A stretch of DNA of 64,000 bases from Morchella semilibera (GCA_009192285.1 CM018605.1:334767-398766), one strand, 5' to 3'; shown: positions 49,143-61,516, counted from the first letter of the stretch. The notes: a model not told the origin generated them from the letters alone. Made by a program: numbers and translations.

Positions 49143-50870
49143 GGTAGCAGTGCCCAATCTTTTTGTATATAGCTAAAATGGGGTAAATGTCGATATGGGA
49201 GTTCTTTGCTTTGCCCAGTATTCCTTTCTTTTCTTTTGCATCAATTCGCTGCCTATAGTAACTAATTACCATATGCCCGTAGATTTTTGTTTTTGCGAAT
49301 TTAGGTCACAGCCTATCACTCGACCCTGAGTTATGCAACATGCATTCTGTGTTGTAAGCCCATGTCCTCACCTGTGAAGTAGCCACAACCCCGCGCACAC
49401 AGGGCAGACATAACTCCACATGCCATGCCAAGCCAAACAACCCCCGAGCCTACGATCCCCGTGGCCGGAGATCTCTTCATCGGGAGTGCTAATGCAGCTC
49501 CTCGCCGCTTGGGCTGGCTATGTATGTACAATACATAAGTAAGTGTGTGGGTATAAACAGAGTCTGGTAGATTATAGAGTTACTTCAAACGAGGGCCTTG
49601 CATGACCCGCGGCCGACAGTCCTATGGGCCCTTAGGGGAATTTTCGGTGTGGGTGCGAAACAAGAAACTTTATTCTTTTAGTGCTGATATTTTCAGGTAC
49701 ATAATAGAAACTGTATTCATCTTTTTTTTTCTCGGGTGTGGAGTTGGGTTCAAAGGGCAAAGAAGGTTGCTGCCAGTATGCGTTGAGAGGCTGTGGGTTA
49801 GTGGTTGTGGGGGGATGGAAATGGGGTGGTCGTGAGAAGAGGGCGCATGGGTGGGTTTGATCCCTACCCCTGGTGGACTAACTTTTTTTTTTATATACAT
49901 TTTTTTTTACCTTCAGAGAGAGGCTAATAGAACTATCGGGTCATGCAAGACCCGTATCTGCAATAGTTCTACCAGGCTCGTTGTATCTGAACTCCTGTAA
50001 TAGCTGCGGCTTTGGTCGCATATGTAGTCGTGTGCAGTGTGCATTGCAGTCGCAGTGTGCTTTGCAGTTTTGTCTCTGTCCATGGGCGGCTTGATATAAT
50101 CCTTTATAATTTAGAGGTTGTAGAATTCTCCAACTTGAGTAATAGTATATGGTACTTCCAATCAGGGAACGATATATTCTTTGTCTAAACCAACTTGCAA
50201 CCATCCTTGACCGGTAGAAATTCTTCCTGATGACGATGAACAGGCTTATTCTATTTAGATTTGGAAAGTAGCTCCGGTCGAGTTGCCGCGTAGGGAAATA
50301 TCCTGGCTTGTAAAGCGCTGCTACTTCTGTGTCTGCTTGTAATTGGCTTGGCGCATGGGTGGTCACTCGGTCGTTTGCTACATGTCCACATGCATGTAGC
50401 TGCAGTTGACATTGCCGTACTGGCGAGATGAGATGAGATGAGATAGCCCTCTCTCTCTCGCAGCAGCAGCAGCGATGAGTGTCTGCCCTGCTGGTCAAAG
50501 GCGCAGTTACCTGTAGCCGACGTAAGAATGCTGCATGTATGAGACTAGCTCCGGGCCGCCGTTAATTTGATTTCTCGACCCCCCCCCCAGACCAGATAGC
50601 ATCGCCTACGTACATAAGTATACGCCCCCCAGAATGTTCTAGTGAGACTATAGATGGACATCGCTCCTATACCCACCCATAGCGGGCTTCAATGGCGTGC
50701 TGCTGATGCCTGGCCATGGACGCAATCTTTTTGGATATTTTGGTTTGAACCATCTCGGGCGAGCTTGGCCTGATAACATAATATATATAGTGTAGACTCG
50801 GGTCTAGTCGGGTGAACCGGGCTAGCGTCTGCCGCGGTGGTGGCTAAGAAGCACAAAAGATGTTGGGTTT

Positions 50871-50945
50871 GCAAGTGGGGGCGATGGCCTAGTTGCCTAA
50901 GTCTGATTTAATTGCAGCAGCTTCAGGTTCGGATCCCCCACTTGC
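50871..50945 (+). other. tRNA-like hairpin / possible tRNA relic
   Basis: A perfect 11-bp stem (GCAAGTGGGGG at 50871-50881 and its complement at 50935-50945) encloses 53 nt. That interior holds an A-box-like TGGCCTAGTTG (50885-50895) and a B-box-like GGTTCGGATCC. The overall length of 75 nt suits a tRNA, but the T-stem does not pair well, so it looks like a tRNA-derived relic or a fortuitous hairpin. Confidence 0.3.
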
Positions 50946-51730
50946 TAACAAATATTTCTCAGGAAAGCTTTGGGCGGGTGGCCCATGTAAGCCTTTTGTT
51001 CCGGCGGGATAATATTTTTTTGTTTGGACATGGCGCAGCGCGGGGCCGAGTCCGATTATCATGCACGATACCGTCCACCGGGATCCGCCTTGACCGTTCC
51101 ACAGGATGGAATATTTACACCCCCACCTCTACAAATTCATCTTCACCTCTACGCCCCATTTCTACGGCTTCAGCTCTATGGTTCCATCTCTACGGTTTCA
51201 TCTCTACGCCTTCCTATCCACCGCGTCATTCCTACACCTCCATGTCCGGAGCGTCATCTGCCGCCCCCCCCCCCCACTTTATGGATACCGTGGTAGTAGA
51301 ATCATTGTCATTATCTAGACATAGGCTCATTGGTGAATTAGGCGGCGAATCCAGCGAATCCAGCGAAACCAGCACCCAATCCAGCGCATCTGGCTCTCCG
51401 AACCCCCCCTCAGCTAACACTATATATATATAGGTACATATTCGAGTCGTACTGTGTTCTTTCCGATCCGCATTAATTCCAAAATTTATCGAGCTCGGAA
51501 TCCAAATCTTTACATGCGGTCTTGCTATATAATTATCTAGACCTGAAACTTATAATACGTACATCCTATTTTTCCGTGGCCAAAGTCAACCATACTCCTG
51601 CCCAAACGACCGTCTGCAGGTATACGAATTTGCGTATAACATCGACCCTGCCCCTCTCTATAGGTAAAATCAGCGTTGGTTATGTCTGGAGATCATGCGG
51701 GGTCTGCCCCCAGCCGGGCCGTCTTCCTTT

Positions 51731-52066
51731 CTACATGTTCCCCGCTCTATACGATCTAATTGTTCCATTTATACCCATGTCCCATGGAATTAGCTGTCTA
51801 GTGTCCCTTTCAATCTCGTGATGACCGAGAATTGTGACTGAAAACAAGAGATCCTTGGGCCGAGCTGTAAAGTTAATATGATCAAGTAGCAGCCAGACGA
51901 GCTCTCCGTCACCTAGCAAATCGCCAATGGATCTAAGCAAGTTAGGTCCAATACCCGTCGAGTTTTTGATAAGCCATAAAAGATCTAGAAGTGTCAATGC
52001 TAATCCTACCTTACTGTCTAGCTGCCGCTCGTAGGTAGGGTCAAGTTGATTCTTTTTCGGGGTCAT
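51731..52066 (-). CDS. Uncertain hypothetical protein, 111 codons
   Basis: An ATG-initiated frame gives a protein-like composition: MTPKKNQLDPTYERQL, VGLALTLLDLLWLIKN, LLGDGELVWLLLDHINF, DLLFSVTILGHHEIERD. No family was recognised. A possible donor (AAG then GTAGGA) lies inside the frame. The opposite strand is also open in part. It may be a lineage-specific gene, one exon of a decayed gene, or chance. Confidence 0.25.
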   Translation of the reverse strand: MTPKKNQLDPTYERQLDSKVGLALTLLDLLWLIKNSTGIGPNLLRSIGDLLGDGELVWLLLDHINFTARPKDLLFSVTILGHHEIERDTRQLIPWDMGINGTIRSYRAGNM

Positions 52067-54063
52067 CTTGAGAGTTATAATTAAGAGTGCCCTTGTAGAG
52101 ACTTATTGACGGCACATGTCGGGTAATGCCCACACATATATCTAAGGCATCACCCACTTACGTCCCGTTTGTAAAACCAACTATATCATTACAGTTCTAT
52201 CGTGCAATCCAGCTTGTCGAACAGGGCGCCTTGCTCGCATGTCTTCCTCATTAATGAAGATCCTGATTTCTTGGTCTTTGCGGAGATTTCAAGGGCTCCT
52301 TGGTATCTTCGGGGCGGAGGAAGCGGCTAGTAGGTAAACCTTTCCTACCTAAGACGGCGGAGTAAGGGAATAAGAGTGCTTCGTTGCAAGTGTACTTGAT
52401 TGCATGCATTCGTTTAATGTATCGGTAATAACGGAGGGTTGTGAGATTCCTTTGAAACTGTACGGAGAAGGGGGTTTAATTGATCGATCAAAGACCCTGC
52501 AGGTGCAGTATGTTCTGCGTCCGTGGCAGATTTGGGTTAGCTTAGAATGGGGAACTCTCGGCCAATCATCGAGGCTCCGGCCCCATGAACCAACCAGTAC
52601 TTTCAGGGTATTATAAAGGAGGCTGACGTCTATGCCTTTGCTGCTCTGGTATGGAAATAAGAGCTAGAAAATGCGAGTGACAAAGCAGGGATTGCTTGTG
52701 CGGAGTGGCGCCTCTTTCCTATGAAAATGGAGTATCTGCATTTTTCTGGTTCCAGGTCCTACACCTGAGTATGTTTCGTTGGCTGAATGCTAATAATACA
52801 TTTCCGGTAAAATGTACTGAGAACTAGGCCTATCCCCTCGCCGCATGGTTTGGGAAGTCAGGTCCTGCCCCACCTTACCTGATCTCCGGCCTTATATCCT
52901 CCAAGACTAAGAGCACTGCATGTAGGTACATACGTACTTTGTAGGCTTAATTGCTTGTATATTTTAGTTATCTTTGGAAGTTAGTTACACATATGCATAC
53001 ATACAAATAGTTATCGAAGAACCGTCGCGGGTACTAATATAAGGATGGCAATTCTATCTAGTCTCGTGCCCATCCCCTATTTTGATGTGGTTGGTGTTGT
53101 AGTATTTTTTTTATATTAGTCCACCGGTATCTAACGCACCACCAGAAGAAATACCGATTGGGTCTGGGAACGAGACTAAGTTCTACCTACATATATTGTG
53201 GAGTGCTTCATGTAGTATAGTAAGTATGAATCAAAGGGTTTCTTCTGTTAATTAAGCTATTGCTACGATACATTTATCTATGTTAAGGTCGGCGGGCATA
53301 TATGTTATGCCTGCTGTCCTTTAATACATGTACAGTACTTACGTGGGCTGCCAGCATTAAGTATATCGTCTGACAGTGTATGCGGCGATGTTCTATAGCT
53401 AACAATACTTCATATATACATATGTATTCAATCAATGTAGCAAGAGTTCACGACTGTTTAATAAATTCCCAAAGCCAAGGCACATCCCCAGAATTTGATA
53501 AACAGAGAAACTCTAGCCGATGAGAAAGAACCCCATTGCTTGCTATTTCCCTCTTTTGGTTTAGTTTACCAACACCTCATGCATGCACAGTAGCAAGTAG
53601 AACTTGGTAACGCGAGTGACAATGTGTGATCATTGGGCCACACCTGTTAGATACATTACTGTGTGACTATTGACCCCAGATACAAATCAAACTTGTAATT
53701 CTTACATGCAGGAAATTAATTAGATGCATATTGCCCCGATGTTTGCTTTAGATCTAAGTTGGATTTGCTTAGTCATCATATACATAATATTGCACTCCTA
53801 CATTCTTACTGAAGTCCTTTTTTTTTGGGAATTGTTTTTTACCCGACTAGTTTGATAGATCTATTGATCTATTTCATTTGCTCTCTTTTTCTATTTAGCA
53901 TCAAGCTTTTGTCCTGTCGTTGGACTCAGAGCTTAGTCAACATGTTAAATACGTCACAACATGGGGGCAGTTGCCTGACCTGACATTGACAATCAAGTCA
54001 GCAGCCATCAGCTGGTTAAATCCCTCGCTAAACCACTAACTCATCGCCAACGTTCTGCCAAAC

Positions 54064-54769
54064 ATGAAGCTCTCCTTAGTCCTACTTCCAGCTATCTATT
54101 CGCTCGTCTCTGCACAGCTCCTCTACCCTCTTGAATCCAACAAAGACGCCACGCAGAATAAGATGCCTTCACCCAATACCGATCAAACTCCCCTCAAGTC
54201 ACATGAAATACTCTATAGCAGCGACAAACCCACAGGCTCTCTACTTCTCTCTGATAAGCTCTCACAAGATAGGAGCATAGACATTTTTGCGGAGTTGACT
54301 AGAAAATTCGAGTCCATCTCCACTCGCCTTTCTAACACTGATGAAAACACGACTGTACTGGCACCGTCTAATGTTGCCGTTTCGAAGCTGCCGCGAAAAC
54401 CATGGGAGGATCCAGAGGATGAAGGGGCGGGTGGAAATATTCTCAGTGATATATATAAGGGACTTGTGGGAGAAGATCGCGCCAGCAGAAATGAGAGGAA
54501 CTTTGTCGAGGCGCACTTGATTAGTGTTTCGCCATGGCCGAAGGGGGAGAAGGTAAAGACTCTGCAGGGGAAGGAAATCTGGTGGGACATGGATGGAAAG
54601 GACAGAATCGTATGTTTCAATCTTCAACGCGTCAGAGTACTACATTTATTCTGATATTCTTTTTGTGATATAGATCTATCCCGATGGTATTAAGCTTGCC
54701 GAGCACCGCGACATTAAAACCGTCCCCAACGGAGAGATTTGGGTCCTCGACGGTGTCATCAACTACTAA
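54064..54769 (+). CDS. Secreted FAS1 (fasciclin) domain protein
   Basis: Two exons: 54064-54609 and 54674-54769 (intron 64 nt; 213 aa). A signal peptide (MKLSLVLLPAIYSLVSAQ) leads into a linker of about 55 residues and a FAS1 fold: IFAELTRKFESISTRLSN, then TTVLAPSNVAVSKLP (the conserved TVLAPSN motif), then NFVEAHLISVSPW (H-box-like), LQGKEIWWDMDG and finally NGEIWVLDGVI (the usual end, ...V..VDGVL). FAS1 proteins mediate adhesion or act as extracellular or vacuolar factors. This is a single-domain form with no membrane anchor visible. Splicing joins DGKDRI to IYPDGIKLAEH in frame. It converges with the lipocalin-like gene, with 337 bp between stops. Confidence 0.86.
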
Positions 54770-55106
54770 GACAGCGATGGCTGTCGTTCCTTCCGTTTGA
54801 TACTATAGTACCCCGTGCAAAGGGTCACAACCTTCGTATGTTGTGATTTTCTAGGGTTGTTTTGTCTGGAACCCATAACGGTTTTTCTATACACTGAGTT
54901 CGCGTTTATTAATGACTACATGTAGCCTGTTTTGTTTCGTTGTATTCGTTAAGCATAATCAAGATAATAATTTTGCTTGTTTGTAACTGGCGACAATGAA
55001 TGAATGATACACAAATCACATATCCCCGGCCCTGAAATGATGTAATAAAATTGATATTCTACTGTATCCTATTGGGGTACTTGCTTCCTTCACTCCGGGG
55101 TGAAGT
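54770..55106. terminator. Convergent 3' intergenic region
   Basis: These 337 bp between two converging stop codons must contain both 3' ends. AT-rich sequence with AATAA-like strings (54964-54970) and one TACATGTA (54917) are visible. No gene is present. Confidence 0.4.
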
Positions 55107-55942
55107 CTATTGAGCATCAGCCCAATCGTAAACCAACCTCTTGTAAAGTACTTTGCCAGTATCGTCCTTTGTGAACTTAAGATGGCGGACATAGTATCTA
55201 CAATCGTTGATAGTCTCGAACCCCCAAATCTATAATTCCAATACGAGTTAATGACACCCAAAAAGAGAAAGAAAAAACGGTGGGTGTACCTGATGTGCAG
55301 TCCACTTATTCGCATCATTAACGACATAACTCTCCACCGCGCCGTCCGCTTCAGTCTCCGGTAAGAAGTTACTCTTCAAGTAGTCATCGTCCACCTGTGA
55401 TGGCTTTATACGCCTACTTTTCCCTATGAGTTTCCCGAAGATGTGGTCCTCGTGTTCCCGCTCGCTATCCCACACGCAATCAGTCACGCCACAAAACCAC
55501 CGGGAGGAAGGAAAGCATACGTCCAATCTAAGGTCCTGAGCTCGGTGGTACCCTGAATACCACCGGTAAGGGTCTGGACGATATCAATGTGCTCGACGCC
55601 CGCGTCATCCCGGTAGTGCTTGATATCAAGACATATATTTGCAAGAGCGATGCCTTTACGGGTCCACCAGCCGATACCTTGCTATAATCACGGAACACCA
55701 TATAGTTAGTATTGCGGGACTAAAACATCCACCAATACCCCCGGAATGCGGAACAGGAAGGACTCACTAATGTGAGGACATCATCAGTGTCATCTGAAAG
55801 GGTCTTGTTCTACATTAACCACACGTTGTGTTAGTTAGTACTCTCTTCGCAAACAGTACAAACCCCAACCCCGATCTCTTAAACATACCATCCAGAACTT
55901 GCCCGTCAAGTCCTTCATCGTGGTGGTTGGTGGTGCTGCCAT
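55107..55942 (-). CDS. Fungal lipocalin-like/calycin-type conserved protein
   Basis: Five exons: 55942-55889, 55809-55768, 55681-55521, 55464-55290, 55229-55107 (introns 79, 86, 56, 60 nt; 184 aa). The spliced protein reads KDLTGKFWMNKTLSDDTDDV, QGIGWWTRKGIALANICLDI, DDAGVEHIDIVQTLTGGIQG, TTELRTLDWTEREHEDHIFG, SYVVNDANKWTAHQ and IWGFETINDCRYYVRHLKF. This matches a widespread uncharacterised ascomycete family of about 170-190 residues that starts with a lipocalin-like G-x-W segment and is predicted to form a beta-barrel binding a small hydrophobic ligand. No signal peptide is present, so a cytosolic location is likely. All introns preserve the family order. Function is unknown. Confidence 0.8.
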
Positions 55943-56784
55943 TTTGTGTACTGTTACTTATTCAATTGTATGAGATATAGTTAAGTGGGTGGTAGAATTG
56001 AGGTTCCAGGAGCTCGGGAGGTCTTTATATGAGCTTCTCAACGCGTTGTATGTAACAATTGCGGGGGTGCATGGGGGTCTGCAGCAGGTAGGTACAAGTA
56101 TGCATTTTATCAATAATTGCTTTTCACATGCAAATCCTACTGGGTTGTCCTGTACCTACTCCATCTAGCTAGAAATCCTGTATCTCGGCAATTGCTCTTC
56201 AGGAGCTCCGAGCTCGTGATATGATAGTGTAGAGATACTATACACTTCAATGGGGGTGATTTGCAACCTGCAGCTCGCTCGGGGGCGGATCTGGGTTGGT
56301 GGCGGTGACCTAGACCGGGCCGGGGTAACTTTAATTTTGGAATCATTGGCTCAGGACAGCAGGAGAATCAGAATCATGTATGTACGCGATAAATAATAAA
56401 CTACAAAACAGACATTCATGCACCCAAACCAGAGGGGCATGTAGAGGAGAAGTAACTACACAGCAAGTGTCCCAAATTTACCCTTTCCGTCTTAAACTCA
56501 TCCCTATCCCATCTCTGGCGTATCAGCGGCGAGATGAAGAAAGAATTCAATAACACTAAACACCATCACCGATTGAAACACGCAATCAAGATAAAATAGA
56601 AAATATCCTCCTAATAAACTTACAATTCATCAAACAAGAAGGGAAAAAGGGAGATAATTGAGGATCAACAAGTTAAAGAAAAGGAAGGGGGCGTTGATAA
56701 AATAATTATTACTCGGATAACTCAGAGAGCAGGAATTTAACCAGCAGGGTCTGGAAAATAAAGACAAAAAGAGATAAAAAAGAA
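55943..56784. other. Intergenic between the lipocalin-like gene and RSC4
   Basis: About 840 bp in a tandem arrangement: the promoter of the gene at 55942 and the 3' end of RSC4. No coding frame or repeat of note. Confidence 0.5.
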
Positions 56785-59548
56785 CTAATTGGGCAGCAAG
56801 CTGACAAACACCCGAAATCTTTCCAACTCCCACATACCCACTGGGCTCCCACCCCCACCGCTGCCATTAACCATCCCGCTTTTTGCTGCAGCTATAGCCG
56901 TACAGTCAATAGTATTAACAGCGCCTGGGTTTAGCCTCACTTCGTATGCAAACTCCTCCTTCTTTCTAGGTTGCCCGTTCCACATAGGGATCTGCTTGGC
57001 GGCGTTGTTATTCACTCTGTGCTCAACATTAAGCTTGTAATGGCGGTTTGAGAGACCAGTAGAGAGGGTGGGCGTGATAATAATAGTCTGGCAATCAGCC
57101 GGAAGATGTATAAAGAACTGGGAAGTCAATTTACGATCATCGGGGGAGAAGTCTCTCGTATACTTGACCTCCCCGGAAGTCGACGATACCGATGCAACAC
57201 GAAGGTTTGTAATCAGCGCGCTCGAAGCGTCTATATCATAGGTGGTCAGTTCCCCGGGAAGTGGTAAAAACATGTGACAGGAGAACTCCCTACCTTTCCC
57301 CTCGGCACGATACTTTGGCTCATCATAGCCTCCCACACGATGAGCCGGTGGTGCCGGAACCGGAACATTCAACGGTGTTGGACTCTGCGGCGCCGGTGTG
57401 ATACTCAACCTCTGCGGGGGTGGGGGCATTGATCCCGGGGCTGGAGGGCTCATTTGTTGGGACCTTGGCGTCCGTGTCATCGAGTTTGCGCGAAGTGTAA
57501 TCGTCTCATTGTTTGGAGAACCTGACCGTCCCAACTCCAGTTTCTCGGGGGTCCGAGACCTAGTCACTCTGACTGGTATTGGGGCCAACCCACCGACTGG
57601 TAATGATGTCGCGGCAACAGGAGCCGTTGGGACTGGAACTGCCACTGGGACAACGGAGGGTGGAAGAATAACGGGAGTAGGCGAGGGAGGACTGGGCGCT
57701 TTTTTAGGCGACACATTACCATTGCTTGTCTGTTTTGACGGACTGCTTGACGTAGAGTTGCCATTGGTGATAGGCGACACAGATGGCGCCGCCGGGGAGG
57801 TTGATGGAGCCCTTGCTCTAGGTGTTTGCTGTGTGGCGGCCGTCTTGCCGACATTAAGCCTAATCTTGGGTCCCGAGGTCTCTTGCGGCTTTTGTGGTGA
57901 TTGGGCGCGGTGACTGCTAACATTTATGCGCAGCTTTATACCACTTGGAGCGCCGTTTGTTGCGCTTAGGGCGTCTCCAACCTTTGCTTTCCCCTCTGCT
58001 AGGCGCTTTACGAAATATGCCTACGTTTACAACATATCAGCCGCACCGTTCCCCGTTCCATTCCTGACTATGAGTATGTCCTGACTTACATTCAACTTGC
58101 GCGCATCTTTAACAATATCGCTTCCTTCGTCGTTGAACTCCTCGGCATTCTTCTTGATCAATGCGACTGCATTTTCAAAATCGGCCCATCTAGCATACTC
58201 GCCTTGTGTAACCTTCTTCTTGATCATGTTGAGCGAGATGGGTTGCTTGATGATGCGGAAGTATTCGCCATAAAGTTTTTTGCTAGGGAGGTTGAGGAAA
58301 TAGTGGGCCACGGGCTCGCCTCTAAGCTTGATTATTAGTTCCTATCGGGAAGAGTTGGATGTTTCCATGTTTGTTCTAGCCACCAGAGAGGTCAAACTTA
58401 CGCTTCGTCCACCAAGGCCATCATATCCTCTACTACACCCATCATCGCTTGCTGTAGTGTTTGCGTCCCCCTGCCTCTGATAGCCCTACCAGCCGGTGTA
58501 TTGTCGGCCTCCTTTTTTACTTCTTTTGATTTTGAGACTTCCGTCATATATGCCTCAATTACATTTCTAACTCGGATAGAATCGCTGTGAACCTGACTCT
58601 TGGGCTTGTTGTATGTGGCAGCATTTTGGCACATGAGCAGAAGGTCGGCTTCAACATCTTGCAATGTAGCGTAATGTTGATTGTTAAGCTTAGTCTAGCG
58701 AATGTGAGTGGGGCAGAATGGTTGGGGAATGGAGATTTATGGACGGACCTGGATCTCATGGAGCGAGATTGGATTTTTGATTTTTTGATAATAATCGGGG
58801 TAATCCGCCTATGGTGGGTGTTAGTGGTGGGGAATAGAACTGGGGGGAAGAGCTTATTTACTTGGTTGGGGAGCTTCTCAAAGTGTTGACGGATGTGTCG
58901 GTTCCTGGAAGAAATGTTATTGTTAATATTTCATTCGATAGCTATTATGTAGGGTGTAGTATTGGGAGAATAAGATCGGATGAGATGAGTTCAGGTTGAG
59001 TTGAGCGTATAAGAGCGACTATTGCTACCAGTGCTACTAATGCTACAATTACTGCAGCTACTACTAGCATAGTATAGCAGTGTAATAATAGGGATATATA
59101 TTCACAACCTACCTTTCCTGATGGTTCATAATCGCATCCAGCAAACCCTGGCCCAAAGCCTGTGCAGGCTTTCCTATACAGTCAGATCCATTCTGTTGCA
59201 CAGCCTTATGCCCAGTTAGCTAAAGAAGAGCTACCGATATCGCATATCATAGTGGGGGTAGAAGGGGGTAAGGGGGGTAGGTAGGCGGGCATGTAGTGAG
59301 ATGGATAATAGCTGAGCCTCATGATCAGGGATAGCCAGAAACCACGCAAGAAAGGTTGATTGATAGCTATCCCTAAAGTCGCGTTTCCTCTCCTCTCCTC
59401 TCCTTTCTTTCTTTACCTTCTCGGCCTCCCCACCAAACAAGAATACAGAACTTACAGATTGCTTTCTCCGTTTCCTCGCTCGATCATCAACGTCGGGTGT
59501 GGGCGAGGAGGCGGTTGCTTGTACATGGGCAGCTTTGCGCTTATCCAT
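56785..59548 (-). CDS. RSC4: Chromatin-remodelling complex RSC subunit Rsc4 (tandem bromodomains)
   Basis: Seven exons: 59548-59456, 59219-59113, 58904-58862, 58808-58749, 58694-58402, 58321-58090, 58020-56785 (introns 236, 208, 53, 54, 80, 68, 69 nt, rounded; about 687 aa). Bromodomain 1 spans about residues 55-150 (HFEKLPNQADYPDYYQKIKN, LQDVEADLLLMCQNAATYN with the acetyl-lysine asparagine). Bromodomain 2 spans about 190-285 (GEPVAHYFLNLPSKKLYGEY, FRIIKQPISLNMIKKKV, NAEEFNDEGSDIV). After a proline/serine-rich linker, the C-terminal domain (ELTTYDIDASSALITNLRVA to the end) matches the fungal Rsc4 tail. Rsc4 reads acetylated H3 within the RSC/SWI-SNF nucleosome remodeller. The sixth-exon acceptor was chosen as CTTAG before AGGCGAG because a nearer AG brings a stop; the fifth-exon acceptor restores the missing KLNNQHYATL helix. 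Confidence 0.9.
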
Positions 59549-60949
59549 CTCTTCTATCTCTTTTTTTCTTTTCGCGCGCTGGGCGGAGTGGAGGGGGAAA
59601 TAGAGTTGAGAGTGCTTTGTTGAAGTCGGGGCGGGCGCTGCTGTTGGGGGAAAACGCGACTTCGCGACTGAACTGACTGGCTTAGTGTAGGTTGAGTTGG
59701 GTTGAGTAAATGCGATCAAGCGCGCCCAATAATTTTTTTTTTTTTTTGGTTTTCAAAAATTTAATACTTTTTTTGGAATAATTGCTCGTTTTTTCAGTGG
59801 CAGTTAGAAGGACCTTTCAATAGCAACAAGCGCGATGGGGTGGAGGAGCGGCGGCGAGCGATCCCACAGCTAAGGCGGGCGGGGAGGGATTCTTTTTTTT
59901 TTTTTTTTTTTTTTTTTGCGTGGAAAAGTCGACGTCGGTCGGTCGCTCGGTCGGTCGCTGAACGTCAACGAACGGGAGGAAAGCCACACTCTAGACCTAG
60001 GCGAGCTCTCGTTTCGAGAATGGGGATAAGATGAAGGACTACAAAGGGATTGTTTGGTATTGTGGTTGAGTGAGAGGGTCATGTGATGTTGTGATTATTG
60101 ATTTTTTACGAAAACTATCCCATTATTTACAAGCCACACATCGCATAGGGCAGAGATGGGAGGTGAAGGAACATTCTTTTCCATGTAGGGGAACACGCGA
60201 AGGCGTTTCAGGTAAAGATTTCAATGGCAACAGTTGCACCCACTCTGCATCTAGCATTAGAGCTTATTGTGCGTATTCAAGGCTAGTTTGTGTATCTTGG
60301 TGTTGATGTATGCGCAACTTTGGCCCATTTTGAAAGTAAACAAGAGAGGCGGCGCTGAGTTAACGCTCGGGGACTTCGCTACTTAACTATCGCCTTTGCT
60401 CCTCTTGCTCACGATCCCCCTCTTTCCTCACCACATCTCGAGTTTCTGTTCGCAGAGCCTACGTACTACTAGTACGGTGTTTGTCAGCTGTCGTTGTCGT
60501 TACTCTCACTAGCACACAATCCCATCACCCTTTCACCAAAAAAAAAAAAACGTTGGTTGCCATCATCATCATAGCAACAACAGAACAGAGCCGCGCCCCC
60601 CCAGCAGCCCCATTGAGACTCTCCCTGCTGCCGCCCACTAACACCAGAGTCAAAGAAAAAGGTACATAAGCAAATCACGCTTCGGTCCGTCCCTTTCTGT
60701 AAGGTCCATTTCCCCTTGGCCGCCTTCCCACCCGCCCCCGCCCGCCGCTCATTATTTGCCCCTAACCCTCCCCTCCCCCGTCCAAATCACTCCACACTCC
60801 CCACTTTATTAACCCCTCCACTGTCCCACTTTCCTATTCCCTCTTGCGCAAAGAAGTTCAACAACAATCTCCAACAGTGCGCTGATAATCCTCTGCAACC
60901 CCTAGCCTCGTCGCCGCTCAACCCAAATCGTACCTACTACAACACTACC
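59549..60949. promoter_or_regulatory. Divergent intergenic region RSC4-CKS1
   Basis: About 1.4 kb shared by two divergent genes. It contains a run of about 25 T at 59893-59917, a GGTCGGTCGCTC repeat at 59937-59957, an A-run at 60539-60550 and CT-rich leader sequence before CKS1. No gene is supported. Confidence 0.45.
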
Positions 60950-61516
60950 ATGGAAAAAGGTTCTAGTTCCCGCAATCGCCGCCCGCGCATGCTCTCTGAA
61001 TCCGAGAGAGAGCGCCTTGACGAGTTTATCGATTTGATCCATTACTCTGACCGGTAACTTGCTTCTCCCCTCCTCCTTCTCCTCGAGCATAAACTAAGCA
61101 GATGCCTTGATAGCTACTCCGACAAGACCTACGAGTACAGGTACATACCCCGCTACTAGTAGCTCATCCGATCCGAATCGCGGAAGCTAACCAATCAAAA
61201 AAGGCACGTCATGCTTCCCAAGCAGATGCTCAAAGCGATCCCCAAGGAGTATTTTGACGTTGAGACTGGGACCCTTAAGATCCTCCACGAAGAGGAATGG
61301 AGGGGTCTTGGTATCACCCAGAGCTTGGGGTGGCAGCACTATGAGATTCATGCTCCTGAGCCGCACATTCTTCTCTTTAAGTTGGTGCCCACTGTTTCAT
61401 CGTAATTTATCCCACACTTGCCCGTTTTCTTTTGTCCTCTCCCGTGATTACTGGTTTTAGTTGCTAACTTTCACTTTCACAGGCGCCCCAAGAACTTCCA
61501 GGCGAACGTTCAGTAG
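60950..61516 (+). CDS. CKS1: Cyclin-dependent kinase regulatory subunit
   Basis: Four exons: 60950-61053, 61114-61140, 61204-61380, 61483-61516 (introns 60, 63, 102 nt; 113 aa). The spliced product contains [41 protein letters not shown] and [17 protein letters not shown], the whole signature of the Cks1/Suc1 family, including the phosphate-binding Arg/Trp residues and the HxPEPH hinge. Cks1 binds Cdk1 and phosphorylated substrates and promotes mitotic progression and proteolysis of inhibitors. A 27-nt micro-exon encodes YSDKTYEY. The last donor is weak (AA|GTTGGT) but the resulting FKRPKNFQ matches the family, unlike the alternative. The N-terminal extension of about 20 residues ([15 protein letters not shown]) is modest. 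Confidence 0.94.

Larger units (their letters stand above)
49143..54063. other. Intergenic, with simple repeats and a tRNA-like hairpin
   Basis: No firmly supported gene occurs here. The stretch includes a small hairpin at 49925-49972 (GGGTCATGCAAGACCC core), CTAC/TTCA-rich imperfect repeats at 51117-51240, an AATCCAGCG repeat at 51345-51390, an uncertain 111-codon frame at 51731-52066 (-) and a tRNA-like stem at 50871. One TACATGTA lies at 53325. Sequence from about 52600 to 54000 is AT-rich with nothing recognisable. Confidence 0.5.

Noticed and set aside
57398-57913. 171-codon frame opposite RSC4
   Set aside because: Antisense shadow of the proline/serine-rich RSC4 exon.
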